Numbered from the stretch's first letter, positions 18,927-30,855 are shown. The stretch is 64,000 nt of DNA from Rhizobium sp. Root274 (GCF_001429245.1 NZ_LMJE01000008.1:310001-374000); one strand, 5' to 3'. The notes: generated from the letters alone by a model not told the origin. Numbers and translations are program-made.

Positions 18927-19912
18927 GCGCTTTGCCCTCTATCGCGGTCGTCGGCGCGGGCGCCTTCGGCACGGCGCTTGCTGCGGTGATTGCCCAGACC
19001 GGCAAGGCGCATACCCTCCTGCTCGGACGCGATCCATCGGCCATGGCCGATCTCGCGCAGCTTCGACACCACGAAACGGCTCTGCCCGGGATCACACTGC
19101 CGTCCGCGCTTGCCTATTCCGCCGAGGTCCAAGATCTCGCAGCGGCCGATGTGGTGCTCTTTGCCATGCCCTCCCAGGCGCAGATTGCCGCTGCGGAAAC
19201 TTATGGCCGTCATCTGAAGCCCGGTGTGCCCGTGGTGATTTGTGCCAAAGGTATCGAAAAGCAGACATCGCGGCTGCTGACCGATGTCCTTGAAGGCGCG
19301 CTTCCGGATCATCCGATCGCGGTGTTGTCCGGTCCCGGCTTCGCAGCCGATATCGCGAAGGGCCTGCCGACCGCCATGGCGGTTGCGGCGCAGGACCTCG
19401 CGACGGCCGAAGCTTTGGCAAAGGCGATCTCGGGCCAGACGTTCCGTCTCTATGCGTCTGACGATCGTATCGGCGTCCAGCTCGGTGGGGCTTTGAAGAA
19501 CGTGCTCGCGATTGCCTGCGGCATCGTCGAAGGCATGGGCCTTGGTGATTCCGCCCGCGCGGCGCTGATTGCACGGGGGCTTGCGGAAATGTCGCGCCTT
19601 GTTGAGGCCATGGGTGGACGCGGGGATACGGTGCGTGGCCTGTCCGGTCTCGGCGACCTTGTGTTGACCGCCACCAGCCACCAGTCGCGCAACCTGCGCT
19701 TTGGCCTTGCGCTGGGACGCGGCGAAGCCATCGCCGCTCAGGGCGGGGCGCTTGTCGAGGGCGCCTTTGCGGCGGCCGTTGCCGCCCGGCTTGCCGAAGG
19801 GCACCAGATCGAAATGCCGATAACCTCGGCAGTCGCCGCCATCATTGATGGCCGACTGGATATTCCGACCGCCATCACCCAATTGATGTCGCGGCCGATC
19901 ACCACCGAATAG
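18923..19912 (+). CDS. gpsA: Glycerol-3-phosphate dehydrogenase (NAD(P)+)
   Basis: This enzyme reduces dihydroxyacetone phosphate to sn-glycerol 3-phosphate for phospholipid synthesis. The 329-residue length is standard. Rossmann motif GAGAFGTAL is near residues 10-18, catalytic lysine regions lie in VICAKGIE and [14 protein letters not shown], and [14 protein letters not shown] is the family signature. ATGA overlap with tsaD indicates coupling; this tsaD-gpsA-yciI order is common in Rhizobiales. Confidence 0.97.
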   Translation: MSALPSIAVVGAGAFGTALAAVIAQTGKAHTLLLGRDPSAMADLAQLRHHETALPGITLPSALAYSAEVQDLAAADVVLFAMPSQAQIAAAETYGRHLKPGVPVVICAKGIEKQTSRLLTDVLEGALPDHPIAVLSGPGFAADIAKGLPTAMAVAAQDLATAEALAKAISGQTFRLYASDDRIGVQLGGALKNVLAIACGIVEGMGLGDSARAALIARGLAEMSRLVEAMGGRGDTVRGLSGLGDLVLTATSHQSRNLRFGLALGRGEAIAAQGGALVEGAFAAAVAARLAEGHQIEMPITSAVAAIIDGRLDIPTAITQLMSRPITTE

Positions 19913-19933
19913 AGCGTTCCAAGGAGAGAGAAG

Positions 19934-20227
19934 ATGCTGTTTGCCGTCATCTGCGCCGATAAGCCTGGTCACCTGAACCTTCGCATGGAAACCCGTCCGC
20001 CGCATGTCGAATGGCTGAACGGGCTGAATGCCGCAGGCCAGCTCAAAATTGCCGGCCCTTTTCTCGATGCCGACGGCAAGCCTTGCGGCTCCATGCTGCT
20101 GATCGCAGCCGACGACATCGAAGGCGCGCGTGCGCTTGCGGCCCAGGATCCCTATGCCAAGGCCGGTCTCTTCGAAACCGTCGAGATCAAGCCCTATAAC
20201 TGGGTCTTCAACAATCCGGAGGCGTGA
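19934..20227 (+). CDS. YciI family protein
   Basis: A 97-residue alpha/beta protein of the ferredoxin-like YciI fold. The conserved His in PHVEWL and Asp in the later AAQDPYAKAGLF motif form the putative active site of the family, for which no general reaction is proven. AAGGAGAG lies just upstream of the ATG. It sits 21 bases after gpsA and 5 bases before the EVE gene, so it is within one operon. Confidence 0.93.
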   Translation: MLFAVICADKPGHLNLRMETRPPHVEWLNGLNAAGQLKIAGPFLDADGKPCGSMLLIAADDIEGARALAAQDPYAKAGLFETVEIKPYNWVFNNPEA

Positions 20228-20232
20228 ACAGA

Positions 20233-20664
20233 ATGGCGTTCTGGCTTTACAAGTCCGAGCCCTTCAAGTGGTCCTGGGAGATGCAGAAGGCCAAAGGCGA
20301 GGTCGGCGAGGAATGGACCGGCGTTCGCAACTATCTTGCCCGCAACAATATGCGGGCGATGAAGATCGGCGACAAGGGCTTCTTCTACCACTCCAATGAG
20401 GGGCTCGAGATCGTTGGGATCGTTGAGGTCTGCGCTCTCTCGCACCCGGATTCGACTGCTGAAGGCGATGCCCGCTGGGACTGCGTCGACATCCGTGCCG
20501 TCTGCGACATGCCGAAGCCGGTGAGCCTGAAGGACGTCAAGGCGAACGAGAGGCTCGCCAAGATGGCGCTTGTGACCTCGATGCGGCTCTCCGTCCAACC
20601 GGTCACCGAAGACGAATATTTCGAGGTCTGCCGCATGGGTGGTCTCGAGAAACCGCCGGTCTGA
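20233..20664 (+). CDS. EVE domain protein
   Basis: A 143-residue protein of the PUA-like EVE fold, starting FWLYKSEPFKWSWE, the family start, with WTGVRNYLARNNMRAMKIGD and FFYHSN following. EVE domains bind modified bases in DNA or RNA (related to YTH and PUA). In bacteria they occur with tRNA or restriction genes; here it follows tsaD-gpsA-yciI. ATG 20233 is chosen; a GTG at 20224 overlapping the yciI stop is also in frame. Confidence 0.92.
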   Translation: MAFWLYKSEPFKWSWEMQKAKGEVGEEWTGVRNYLARNNMRAMKIGDKGFFYHSNEGLEIVGIVEVCALSHPDSTAEGDARWDCVDIRAVCDMPKPVSLKDVKANERLAKMALVTSMRLSVQPVTEDEYFEVCRMGGLEKPPV

Positions 20665-20672
20665 GCTTGCTC

Positions 20673-21317
20673 GTGAAGACGGATCCCGAACAGTTCATCC
20701 TCGGCAATACGAGCCCAATCGCGCCGCCGCATGTGCCGGAAATCCAGCTGCATCTGGCAAGCGAGGTGCATGAGCTCTGGCTGAAGACGGAGGAGGATCT
20801 GGAGGCCATCGGCCTGCCGCCGCCGTTCTGGGCCTTTGCCTGGGCTGGCGGCCAGGGGCTTGCACGTCACGTGCTCGACAATCCTGAGATCGTTCGGGGC
20901 AAGCGGGTGCTCGATTTCGCCAGCGGCTCAGGACTCGTCGCGATTGCGGCCGCGATGGCCGGTGCCAGTGAGGTGCTGGCCGCCGACATCGATCCCTGGG
21001 CGCACACTGCCGTGCGGCTCAATGCCGCGCTGAACGGCGTGACGCTCGCCTTTACTGACGATGATCTGATCGGCCTGTCGGTGGATTTCGATGTCGTGCT
21101 GGCGGGCGACGTTTTCTATGACAGTGCGTTTGCACAGTCCCTCACGCTTTGGTTCGAGACCCTGGCCAAGGCCGGCTGCGAGGTGCTGGTCGGCGACCCG
21201 GGCCGCAGCTATCGGCCGACGGCCCGTCTGGAACCTCTCGCCACCTATATGGTGCCGGTGACGCGCGTGCTTGAGGACGCCGAAGTCAAGAAGACCACGG
21301 TCTGGCGCTTCGTCTAG
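20673..21317 (+). CDS. Protein lysine methyltransferase, METTL20/ETFBKMT-like
   Basis: A SAM-dependent methyltransferase of about 214 residues. PPPFWAFAWAGGQGLARHVLDNPE-type motifs, with the class I site VLDFASGSGLVAIAAA and ADIDPWA, match the METTL20 family. The Agrobacterium member is known to methylate ribosomal protein L7/L12 and the electron-transfer flavoprotein beta subunit. The start is uncertain: GTG 20673, or TTG 20667 directly after the EVE stop. It is the last gene of the tsaD operon. Confidence 0.85.
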   Translation: MKTDPEQFILGNTSPIAPPHVPEIQLHLASEVHELWLKTEEDLEAIGLPPPFWAFAWAGGQGLARHVLDNPEIVRGKRVLDFASGSGLVAIAAAMAGASEVLAADIDPWAHTAVRLNAALNGVTLAFTDDDLIGLSVDFDVVLAGDVFYDSAFAQSLTLWFETLAKAGCEVLVGDPGRSYRPTARLEPLATYMVPVTRVLEDAEVKKTTVWRFV

Positions 21318-21673
21318 CGGTCGGGCCTGATGACGCAGACGCCGGCTTCGAAGGAGCAGGCGCTGTCTTCATTTTCGGCCGAAATTTCAATGATCTGGAC
21401 CTTGGGCGCCGCGACGATCACGGAATGATGGGGCTGACGACGGTCGAGGGCGATAAAGATGCCGTTGCCCTTGATGCGCACGGCAGACAGGCTGCCGACA
21501 AAGGTGCCGACCCCGGGCACGACAGATGGTAACCCGTCTCCGCCGAAGACGCTTTGCTGATGGTGCTCATGCCGATGACGATGATGGTCGGACCCCCAGT
21601 CGCCGGCCGACGCGACCGTCGAGGCGAGGGGGAGTGCAAATGCCGAGGCCAGGGCTACGCGAAACAGGGACAT
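21314..21673 (-). CDS. Small histidine-rich periplasmic protein, 119 residues
   Basis: A clear signal peptide (SLFRVALASAFALPLASTVASA, cleavage near residue 23) leads to a mature protein that opens with six His in residues 30-38. The remainder is beta-rich, with two Cys near the C terminus (DSACSFEAGVCVI) likely forming a disulfide. I do not know the family. It overlaps the convergent methyltransferase stop by four bases, and a perfect CtrA site lies just upstream of the ATG. Confidence 0.78.
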   Translation of the reverse strand: MSLFRVALASAFALPLASTVASAGDWGSDHHRHRHEHHQQSVFGGDGLPSVVPGVGTFVGSLSAVRIKGNGIFIALDRRQPHHSVIVAAPKVQIIEISAENEDSACSFEAGVCVIRPDR

Positions 21674-21695
21674 CGGGCTACTCTCCGGAACATGG

Positions 21696-21711
21696 TTAAC
21701 CAGTGGTTAAC
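21696..21711. promoter_or_regulatory. Perfect CtrA box, palindromic
   Basis: TTAA, then CCAGTGG, then TTAAC. The same TTAA-N7-TTAAC consensus is also read on the opposite strand because the flanks are symmetric. It begins 22 bases upstream of the start codon of the histidine-rich periplasmic gene. Confidence 0.65.
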
Positions 21712-21963
21712 GCATCATGCCGGATAAAGTCGCTAAAGTCATCCAGCGACTTGCTTTTTTCGTAGTCGAACATGCTTCGATGCGTGATGCTAAAGTTCTA
21801 TTCACGCGAATCGATTAAATTGAAATCGTCAAGCGAATGTGCTTGTCGTCCGGGTGTTCGGGGATTAAACGTCGCCATGATGCAATGCACCACTTACGTT
21901 TTGGCGCTTTTGCTCCTGAAATGTCCGAAAGCTCGGACCGCATCGAGACGCCGCGAGGTTTAG

Positions 21964-22359
21964 ATGGCGAATGTGACGAAAAACCGGCCCCTGTCGCCGC
22001 ATCTGCAAGTATATAAGCTCATCCCGACCATGTTGATGTCGATCCTGCATCGAATCACGGGCGGTGCGCTCTATTTTGGCACCGTTCTTGTCGCCTGGTG
22101 GCTGATCGCCGCCTCGACTGGCGCCGACTATTTTGAGTGGGTCAACTGGTTCATGGGCACGATCATCGGTCGCCTGATCCTGTTCGGCTTCACCTGGGCT
22201 CTGCTGCACCACATGCTGGGTGGCCTGCGTCACCTGATGTGGGATGTGGGCTACGGCTTCGAGAAGCATTTTTCCACCAAGCTCGCCAAGGCGAACATCA
22301 TCGCGTCGGTCGTCCTGACCCTGGTCGTCTGGGTCATCGCCTATATCATCCGCACCTGA
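21964..22359 (+). CDS. sdhC: Succinate dehydrogenase cytochrome b556 subunit
   Basis: A membrane anchor of complex II, 131 residues with three helices. It opens with [11 protein letters not shown] and [14 protein letters not shown], the family signature that includes the quinone-site residues. The haem-ligand His lies in [11 protein letters not shown] 21964 follows a GAGG element. First of four sdh genes separated by 6-15 bases. A 290-base leader upstream contains no convincing gene. Confidence 0.97.
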   Translation: MANVTKNRPLSPHLQVYKLIPTMLMSILHRITGGALYFGTVLVAWWLIAASTGADYFEWVNWFMGTIIGRLILFGFTWALLHHMLGGLRHLMWDVGYGFEKHFSTKLAKANIIASVVLTLVVWVIAYIIRT

Positions 22360-22369
22360 GGCATTTTTC

Positions 22370-22750
22370 ATGGATATGCGCACTCCGCTCGGTAAGGTCC
22401 GCGGCCTTGGCTCCGCCAAGGATGGGACGGAACACTTCTGGCGCCAACGAATGACCGCCGTCGCCAACATCCCGCTGATCCTCTTCTTCGTCGGCTTCCT
22501 GGTGATGTACAACGGCGCCCCTTACGGCGAGGTGGTTGGCGCATTGTCGCACCCGCTGGTCGCTGTCGTCATGGCTCTGGTCGTGGTCTCTGCTCTGATC
22601 CATATGAAGCTGGGCATGCAGGTGATCATCGAGGACTATGTCCATGCCGAGATCCCCAAGCTTTTGCTTCTGATGCTCAACACATTCTTCGCGATCCTGG
22701 TCGGCGGCCTCTGTCTTTTCGCCATCTTGAAGATCGCTTTCGTAGGGTAA
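22370..22750 (+). CDS. sdhD: Succinate dehydrogenase membrane anchor subunit
   Basis: A 126-residue protein with three membrane helices, opening with [19 protein letters not shown] and then [12 protein letters not shown], the usual rhizobial start. The second anchor His is in [11 protein letters not shown], and the Asp-Tyr motif in IIEDYVHAE helps form the ubiquinone site. It lies ten bases after sdhC. Confidence 0.96.
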   Translation: MDMRTPLGKVRGLGSAKDGTEHFWRQRMTAVANIPLILFFVGFLVMYNGAPYGEVVGALSHPLVAVVMALVVVSALIHMKLGMQVIIEDYVHAEIPKLLLLMLNTFFAILVGGLCLFAILKIAFVG

Positions 22751-22756
22751 TTCAAC

Positions 22757-24601
22757 ATGGCAACCATTCATAACTTCGCCCAGACCGGCAAAGCCTATAC
22801 CTATGTTGACCACTCCTACGACGTGGTCGTGGTCGGTGCCGGCGGCGCCGGTCTGCGTGCAACGCTTGGCATGGCCGAGCAGGGTTTCAAGACGGCCTGC
22901 ATCACCAAGGTTTTCCCGACCCGCAGCCACACGGTTGCAGCCCAGGGAGGCATTGCCGCCTCTCTCACCAACATGACGCCCGACTGCTGGCAGTGGCATC
23001 TCTATGACACGGTCAAGGGCTCGGACTGGCTCGGCGATGTCGACGCCATGCAGTATCTCGCCATGGAAGCGCCCAAGGCTGTCTACGAGCTTGAGCATTA
23101 CGGCGTTCCCTTCTCGCGTAACGAAGAAGGCAAGATTTATCAGCGGCCGTTTGGCGGTCACATGCAGAACTATGGCGAAGGCCCGCCGGTCCAGCGCACC
23201 TGTGCTGCTGCCGACCGTACCGGCCACGCCATCCTGCACACGCTTTACGGTCAATCGCTGCGCAACAATGCCGAATTCTTCATCGAGTATTTCGCGCTCG
23301 ACCTGATCATGTCGGACGATGGCAGCCGCTGCACCGGCGTCGTTGCCTGGAACCTCGACGACGGCACCATCCATCGCTTTTCGGCCAAGATGGTCGTGCT
23401 GGCGACGGGCGGCTATGGCCGCGCCTATTTCTCGGCCACCTCCGCTCACACCTGCACCGGTGACGGCGGCGGCATGATCGCCCGCGCGGGTCTCCCGCTG
23501 CAGGACATGGAATTCGTCCAGTTCCACCCGACCGGCATTTACGGCGCCGGCTGCCTCATCACCGAAGGCGCACGTGGCGAAGGCGGTTACCTCGTGAACT
23601 CCGAAGGCGAGCGCTTTATGGAGCGATATGCTCCCTCTGCGAAGGACCTCGCATCGCGTGACGTCGTCTCGCGTTGCATGACGATGGAAATCCGTGAAGG
23701 CCGCGGCGTCGGCAAGAACAAGGACCACATCTATCTGCACCTCGACCATCTCGATCCGGCGGTTCTGCACGAGCGTCTGCCGGGCATCTCGGAATCGGCG
23801 AAGATCTTTGCCGGCGTCGACGTGACCCGCGAGCCGATCCCGGTCCTGCCGACGGTGCACTACAACATGGGCGGCATTCCGACCAACTATTGGGGCGAAG
23901 TGCTGAATGCCGACAGCAATAATCCTGAGCGGATCATTCCCGGTCTGATGGCGGTCGGCGAAGCCGGTTGCGCTTCGGTTCATGGTGCCAACCGCCTCGG
24001 TTCCAACTCGCTGATCGACCTCGTCGTCTTCGGTCGCGCCGCCGCGATCCGGGCTGCGGAGGTTATCGACCGGACCTCGCCGATCCCGGCGCTGAATGTT
24101 GCTGCCTGCGACAAGATCATGGACCGCTTCGACAACACGCGTCATGCCGCCGGCCAGACGCCGACCGCCGTGCTGCGCGACAAGATGCAGCGCGCCATGC
24201 AGGAAGACGCGGCCGTGTTCCGCACGCAGGAATCGCTGGAAAGCGGTTGCAAGCGCCTCTCGGCCATCTGGAAGGAACTGCCGGATATCAAGGTCACCGA
24301 TCGTTCGATGATCTGGAACTCCGACCTGGTCGAGACGCTCGAACTGCACAACCTGATGGCCAATGCGATCACCACGGTTTACGGCGCCGAGGCCCGCAAG
24401 GAGAGCCGTGGTTCGCACGCCCGCGAAGACTACACGTCTGGCCCGTTTGCCGGTCGCGACGATGTGAACTGGCGCAAGCATACGCTCGCCTGGGTCTCCG
24501 AAGCGGGTGACGTCAAGCTCGACTACCGTCCCGTCCACACCGAGCTCATCGCTGAAGGCATTGATCCGCAAAAGATCGCGCCGAAAGCTCGCGTGTACTG
24601 A
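22757..24601 (+). CDS. sdhA: Succinate dehydrogenase flavoprotein subunit
   Basis: The 614-residue catalytic subunit that oxidises succinate to fumarate. FAD is bound by [12 protein letters not shown] (about residues 24-35) and covalently through His58 in [10 protein letters not shown]. Substrate-binding motifs [18 protein letters not shown] and [11 protein letters not shown] are intact. Family-typical length. Six bases separate it from sdhD. Confidence 0.98.
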   Translation: MATIHNFAQTGKAYTYVDHSYDVVVVGAGGAGLRATLGMAEQGFKTACITKVFPTRSHTVAAQGGIAASLTNMTPDCWQWHLYDTVKGSDWLGDVDAMQYLAMEAPKAVYELEHYGVPFSRNEEGKIYQRPFGGHMQNYGEGPPVQRTCAAADRTGHAILHTLYGQSLRNNAEFFIEYFALDLIMSDDGSRCTGVVAWNLDDGTIHRFSAKMVVLATGGYGRAYFSATSAHTCTGDGGGMIARAGLPLQDMEFVQFHPTGIYGAGCLITEGARGEGGYLVNSEGERFMERYAPSAKDLASRDVVSRCMTMEIREGRGVGKNKDHIYLHLDHLDPAVLHERLPGISESAKIFAGVDVTREPIPVLPTVHYNMGGIPTNYWGEVLNADSNNPERIIPGLMAVGEAGCASVHGANRLGSNSLIDLVVFGRAAAIRAAEVIDRTSPIPALNVAACDKIMDRFDNTRHAAGQTPTAVLRDKMQRAMQEDAAVFRTQESLESGCKRLSAIWKELPDIKVTDRSMIWNSDLVETLELHNLMANAITTVYGAEARKESRGSHAREDYTSGPFAGRDDVNWRKHTLAWVSEAGDVKLDYRPVHTELIAEGIDPQKIAPKARVY

Positions 24602-24616
24602 TTTGAGGAACTCATC

Positions 24617-25396
24617 ATGGTAGAACTCGCTCTCCCCAAGAATTCCCAGGTCACAGAAGGCAAGGTCTGGCCGAAGCCGGCCGATGCAAAGAACGTCCGC
24701 GAGTACCGGATCTATCGCTGGAACCCGGACGATGGCGCCAATCCGCGGATCGACACCTATTACATCGACGTCGATGATTGCGGCCCGATGGTTCTCGATG
24801 GCCTTCTCTACATCAAGAACAATATCGACCCGACACTGACGCTGCGTCGCTCCTGCCGTGAAGGCATTTGCGGTTCCTGCGCAATGAACATTGACGGCAC
24901 GAATACGCTCGCTTGCACCAAGGGCATGGACGATATCAATGGCACGGTGAAGGTCTATCCGCTGCCGCATATGCCCGTCGTCAAGGACCTCGTTCCGGAT
25001 CTGAGCAACTTCTACGCCCAGCACCGCTCGATCGAACCCTGGCTGAAGACGGTTTCTCCGCCGCCGGCCAAGGAGTGGAAGCAGAGCCATGACGATCGCC
25101 AGAAGCTCGACGGTCTCTACGAGTGCATTCTCTGCGCCTGCTGCTCGACCTCCTGTCCGAGCTACTGGTGGAACGGCGACCGTTATCTCGGTCCTGCCGT
25201 GCTGCTGCAGGCTTATCGCTGGCTGATCGATAGCCGTGACGAAGCGACCGGCGAGCGCCTCGACAATCTCGAGGATCCCTTCCGCCTCTATCGCTGCCAC
25301 ACGATCATGAACTGCGCTCAGGCCTGCCCGAAGGGCCTGAACCCGGCCAAGGCGATTGCCGAGATCAAGAAGATGATGGTCGAACGTCGCAGCTGA
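24617..25396 (+). CDS. sdhB: Succinate dehydrogenase iron-sulfur subunit
   Basis: A 259-residue subunit that carries electrons from FAD to ubiquinone. Cysteines for the 2Fe-2S cluster lie in [15 protein letters not shown] and the following ACTKG. Those for the 4Fe-4S and 3Fe-4S clusters lie in [16 protein letters not shown] and [15 protein letters not shown]. Last gene of the sdh operon; a hairpin follows. Confidence 0.98.
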   Translation: MVELALPKNSQVTEGKVWPKPADAKNVREYRIYRWNPDDGANPRIDTYYIDVDDCGPMVLDGLLYIKNNIDPTLTLRRSCREGICGSCAMNIDGTNTLACTKGMDDINGTVKVYPLPHMPVVKDLVPDLSNFYAQHRSIEPWLKTVSPPPAKEWKQSHDDRQKLDGLYECILCACCSTSCPSYWWNGDRYLGPAVLLQAYRWLIDSRDEATGERLDNLEDPFRLYRCHTIMNCAQACPKGLNPAKAIAEIKKMMVERRS

Positions 25397-25416
25397 TTGT
25401 CGTTCACGACATCGCG

Positions 25417-25446
25417 AGGCCGCCCGGAACCTGTTTCGGGCGGCCT
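25417..25446 (+). terminator. Hairpin after sdhB, probable terminator
   Basis: AGGCCGCCCG and CGGGCGGCCT form a perfect ten-base-pair stem with a 10-base loop, 20 bases after the sdhB stop. The following TACTTTG is only weakly T-rich. Confidence 0.65.
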
Positions 25447-25577
25447 TACTTTGTCCGTATAGTGCCGGCTATAGATCGCGCGCGATATGGAACTTGATTA
25501 ACCATATCGACGTAACATATTTCTAACCCAGTTGTACGGCAGGTTGCGGCGCGAGTCGCAAGAGCGGGAGTGTCATA

Positions 25578-26102
25578 ATGAAGTCTTTCCATGCGGTCAC
25601 CGGAGTCGCCATTCTCTTGGCACTCGCAGGTTGTCAGAGAACGTCCTACAACAGCATGGACAATGGCAATAGCGCTCTGCCACCTCTGCAGGCACAGCCG
25701 GTTCCTTCCGTGCAGTCTGGCCAGTTGCCACCTCCCGGCGGCGCCACTCCTGGACAATTCCCGGCAGCCCCGGCCAATACGCCCGCCGCAGGCGGCATGG
25801 CAGCCGCACCAGGCACCGCGCTGGACGTGACGAAAGAATCCATGGTCGGCAACTGGCGCGTCCAGAGTGCCGGTGTCAGCTGCGACATGTTCCTGACGCT
25901 GACGAACCTCGGTAGTGGCTCGCGTGGCGGGACCCGTGGTTGCTCGGGCGAGTTGACTGCTATGGGCTCCTGGGAAGTGGCCGGCAAGCAGGTTCTGCTC
26001 AAGGATCGCAACGGCAATACGATCGGCAGCCTCTACAAGACGGCGGATGCCCGTTTCGACGGTAGCACCGGCTCTGGCCAGCCGGTGAGCCTGAGCCGCT
26101 GA
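25578..26102 (+). CDS. Omp19-type outer-membrane lipoprotein, protease-inhibitor (Inh) fold
   Basis: A 174-residue lipoprotein with lipobox LAGC (Cys19), a Pro/Ala/Gly-rich linker (residues 30-85) and a C-terminal AprI/Inh-type beta-barrel domain. The C-terminal [23 protein letters not shown] pattern closely follows Brucella Omp19, which inhibits host and microbial proteases. Here the likely role is an outer-membrane protease inhibitor or stabiliser. Two Cys near GVSCDMF and TRGCSGEL form the family disulfide. It lies alone between sdhB and zapE. Confidence 0.85.
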   Translation: MKSFHAVTGVAILLALAGCQRTSYNSMDNGNSALPPLQAQPVPSVQSGQLPPPGGATPGQFPAAPANTPAAGGMAAAPGTALDVTKESMVGNWRVQSAGVSCDMFLTLTNLGSGSRGGTRGCSGELTAMGSWEVAGKQVLLKDRNGNTIGSLYKTADARFDGSTGSGQPVSLSR

Positions 26103-26118
26103 TTCTATCCTCCATCCT

Positions 26119-26140
26119 GTGACGGCCGCGTGGCCGTCAC
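26119..26140. repeat. Perfect inverted repeat between Omp19 gene and zapE
   Basis: GTGACGGCC and GGCCGTCAC, nine pairs around GCGT, begin 17 bases after the lipoprotein stop and end 14 bases before zapE. There is no following T-run, so this may be a weak terminator or an RNA processing or stability element. Confidence 0.6.
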
Positions 26141-26154
26141 CGAGGATCTATCCC

Positions 26155-27318
26155 ATGCAGCCCATTCCTGATTATGCGCTCAGCGTCGTCGAACAATTGC
26201 GCGCGATGACGGAGGCGGGGACCCTGCAGCCGGATGCGGCTCAATTGCAGGTGGCGCGAAAGCTCGACCGGATCCTGACCGAACTCAAGGCCCGCAAGCC
26301 GGCGTCCAAGTCCAGTGCGCTGGGCTGGATGTTTGCTCAGCGTCGCAAGCCGCAGACACCGATCATGGGCCTTTATGTCCATGGGAGTGTGGGTCGTGGC
26401 AAAACCATGCTGATGGACCTGTTCTTCAAGCTGGCACCGATCGAGAAGAAGCGGCGCGCCCATTTTCACGAATTCATGGCGGACGTGCATGGCCGCATCC
26501 ACGCTCATCGCCAGAAACTGAAGGCCGGCGAAACGAAGCAGGCGGATCCCGTGCCGCCGGTGGCGGCAGCGCTGCGCGAAGAAGCGCAGCTTCTGTGCTT
26601 CGACGAATTCACCGTGACGGACATCGCAGATGCGATGATCCTTGCCCGGCTCTTTACCGAACTTTTCGCGCGCGGCTGCATCCTTGTCGCCACGTCGAAT
26701 GTCGAGCCGGACAACCTCTATCGCGATGGACTGAACCGCAGTCTGTTCCTGCCATTCGTCGGGCTCCTGCAACAGTATGTCGAGATCGCCTCCCTCGATT
26801 CTCCGACGGACTACCGCCTTGAGAAGCTGGAGAGTTTGCCCGTCTACGTGGCGCCTCTCTCACAAGAGGCGTCCGCACAGATAGATCGTGCCTGGACCCG
26901 TATCACCGGCGGCAAGCCTGAAGTTCCTGCGACAATCGAAATGAAGGGGCGGGTGGTCGAGATCCCAAGGGCTTCCGGGCGCTGTGCCCGTTTTACCTTT
27001 GACGAACTCTGCGCGCGTCCGCTCGGGGCCTCCGATTACCTCGCCATTGCCGAACGCTTCGATGTCGTCTTCGTCGAAAACATTCCGTATCTTGGTCCGG
27101 AAAAGCGCAACGAGACGAAGCGTTTCATCATCCTGATCGATGCGCTTTACGATGCGCGGGTACGTCTCTTCGCTTCGGCTGTCGCCATGCCCGAGGAGCT
27201 TCTCACAGCAAAAAAAGGCACTGAAGGTTTCGAGTTTGACCGTACCGTTTCGCGTCTTTTTGAAATGCGAAGCACCGACTATCTCGCGGACCATGAAGAG
27301 ATCCGCGCTAAAACGTGA
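26155..27318 (+). CDS. zapE: Cell division ATPase ZapE (AFG1 family)
   Basis: A 387-residue AAA-type ATPase. Walker A GSVGRGKT is at residues 77-84, Walker B is in LLCFDEFTVTDIADAM, and sensor-like motifs include VATSNVEP and NLYRDGLNR. In E. coli, ZapE acts at the FtsZ ring late in division and under low oxygen; mitochondrial AFG1 (LACE1) handles respiratory-chain proteins. Its placement between sdh and mdh fits the respiratory association. ATG 26155 (MQPIPDYALS) matches the family start. Confidence 0.94.
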   Translation: MQPIPDYALSVVEQLRAMTEAGTLQPDAAQLQVARKLDRILTELKARKPASKSSALGWMFAQRRKPQTPIMGLYVHGSVGRGKTMLMDLFFKLAPIEKKRRAHFHEFMADVHGRIHAHRQKLKAGETKQADPVPPVAAALREEAQLLCFDEFTVTDIADAMILARLFTELFARGCILVATSNVEPDNLYRDGLNRSLFLPFVGLLQQYVEIASLDSPTDYRLEKLESLPVYVAPLSQEASAQIDRAWTRITGGKPEVPATIEMKGRVVEIPRASGRCARFTFDELCARPLGASDYLAIAERFDVVFVENIPYLGPEKRNETKRFIILIDALYDARVRLFASAVAMPEELLTAKKGTEGFEFDRTVSRLFEMRSTDYLADHEEIRAKT

Positions 27319-27452
27319 CGATCGTGTGACGATAACTCTTACCTTTACGTAAGAATTTTACGTTCTAACCGATTGAAATTTATACACCGAAAATTATCGA
27401 TTGCGATTCTATTGGGTTGGGTCTATGCGGTCTGTCCACAAGGGCAGGCTAA

Positions 27453-28460
<1,008 letters not shown>

Positions 28461-28505
28461 CAGCCTTTCAGCCCCGATAGGGCGGCCCAAGACAGGGACA
28501 CGACG

Positions 28506-29699
<1,194 letters not shown>

Positions 29700-29700
29700 C

Positions 29701-29919
29701 ATGAATACGAGAGTCATCGTCGCGGTCGCGGTGCTGGCTCTCATTGCCTGCTGGTTTTGGTGGCAGGAAGAGGAAAAGTGGTGTGATGGGTTCTACCAGG
29801 ATGCATCACCGGCAGCGTTCACAGTGTGTTTGCCCCTTTCTCCCTTCGTCGCCTTCGGCATCGTCACAACTTGCTGCGTCGTCATCATATGGATGAAACT
29901 TCGCAAGAGCTCACGGTAG
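29701..29919 (+). CDS. Small two-helix membrane protein embedded in the suc operon
   Basis: A 72-residue frame whose ATG follows the sucC stop by one base and whose stop lies 16 bases before sucD. Two hydrophobic helices are predicted, residues 5-20 ([16 protein letters not shown]) and 45-63 ([15 protein letters not shown] and onwards), joined by an acidic/aromatic loop with a Cys (EEEKWCDGF) and ending in a basic tail (KLRKSSR), so the C terminus is probably cytoplasmic. I do not recognise a family. The tight spacing suggests real coupled translation. Confidence 0.6.
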   Translation: MNTRVIVAVAVLALIACWFWWQEEEKWCDGFYQDASPAAFTVCLPLSPFVAFGIVTTCCVVIIWMKLRKSSR

Positions 29920-29935
29920 AGATCGGGATCAACGC

Positions 29936-30838
29936 ATGTCCATTCTCGTGAATAAGAACACCAAGGTCCTCGTTCAGGGCCTGACCGGCAAGACCGGTAC
30001 CTTCCACACCGAACAGGCGCTTGCTTACTACGGCACGCAGATGGTCGGCGGTATCCACCCGAAGAAGGGTGGGGAAACCTGGACCGGCTCGAAGGGCGAA
30101 AGCCTGCCGATCTTTGCCTCGGTTGCTGAAGCCAAGGAACGCACCGGTGCTGACGCATCGGTCATCTACGTTCCGCCGGCAGGCGCTGCCGACGCGATCA
30201 TCGAGGCGATCGACGCCGAGATCCCGTTCATCACCTGCATCACCGAGGGTATCCCGGTCATGGATATGGTGAAGGTCAAGGCCCGTCTCGATAAGTCGAA
30301 GTCGCGCCTTCTCGGCCCAAACTGCCCGGGCATCCTGACGCCGGAAGAATGCAAGATCGGCATCATGCCGGGCTCGATCTTCCGCAAGGGTTCGGTCGGC
30401 ATTGTCTCGCGTTCGGGAACTCTTACATACGAAGCTGTGTTTCAGACCTCGAATGAAGGCCTCGGCCAGACGACCGCTGTCGGTATTGGCGGCGACCCGG
30501 TCAAGGGGACCGAATTCATCGACGTGCTCGAGATGTTCCTGGCCGATCCGGCCACGACCTCGATCATCATGATCGGCGAAATCGGCGGCTCGGCTGAAGA
30601 AGATGCAGCCCAGTTCCTCATCGACGAAGCCAAGAAGGGCCGCAAGAAGCCGATGGCCGGCTTCATCGCTGGCCGTACGGCTCCGAAGGGACGGACTATG
30701 GGTCACGCTGGCGCTGTGGTTTCCGGTGGCAAGGGCGATGCGGAATCCAAGATCGCTGCCATGGAAGCGGCCGGCATCAAGGTGTCGCCTTCTCCGGCGC
30801 GCCTCGGCAAGACCCTGGTCGAAGTCCTCAAGGGCTGA
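29936..30838 (+). CDS. sucD: Succinyl-CoA synthetase subunit alpha
   Basis: A 300-residue subunit with the CoA-binding Rossmann domain (opening [20 protein letters not shown]) and the phosphohistidine site His257 in [10 protein letters not shown]. With SucC it makes ATP from succinyl-CoA. Start ATG 29936 (MSILVNKNT). Confidence 0.98.
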   Translation: MSILVNKNTKVLVQGLTGKTGTFHTEQALAYYGTQMVGGIHPKKGGETWTGSKGESLPIFASVAEAKERTGADASVIYVPPAGAADAIIEAIDAEIPFITCITEGIPVMDMVKVKARLDKSKSRLLGPNCPGILTPEECKIGIMPGSIFRKGSVGIVSRSGTLTYEAVFQTSNEGLGQTTAVGIGGDPVKGTEFIDVLEMFLADPATTSIIMIGEIGGSAEEDAAQFLIDEAKKGRKKPMAGFIAGRTAPKGRTMGHAGAVVSGGKGDAESKIAAMEAAGIKVSPSPARLGKTLVEVLKG

Positions 30839-30855
30839 GCCATCAGAAGTACAAG

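Noticed and set aside
18923-20227. Promoter search between gpsA and yciI
   Set aside because: The gap is only 21 bases with a plain ribosome site, so co-transcription is more likely than a separate promoter.
21772-21963. A 63-codon frame ending exactly at the sdhC start, possible leader peptide
   Set aside because: The sequence shows no family pattern, lacks a ribosome site, and its abutting stop can arise by chance; the sdhC start has its own GAGG element.
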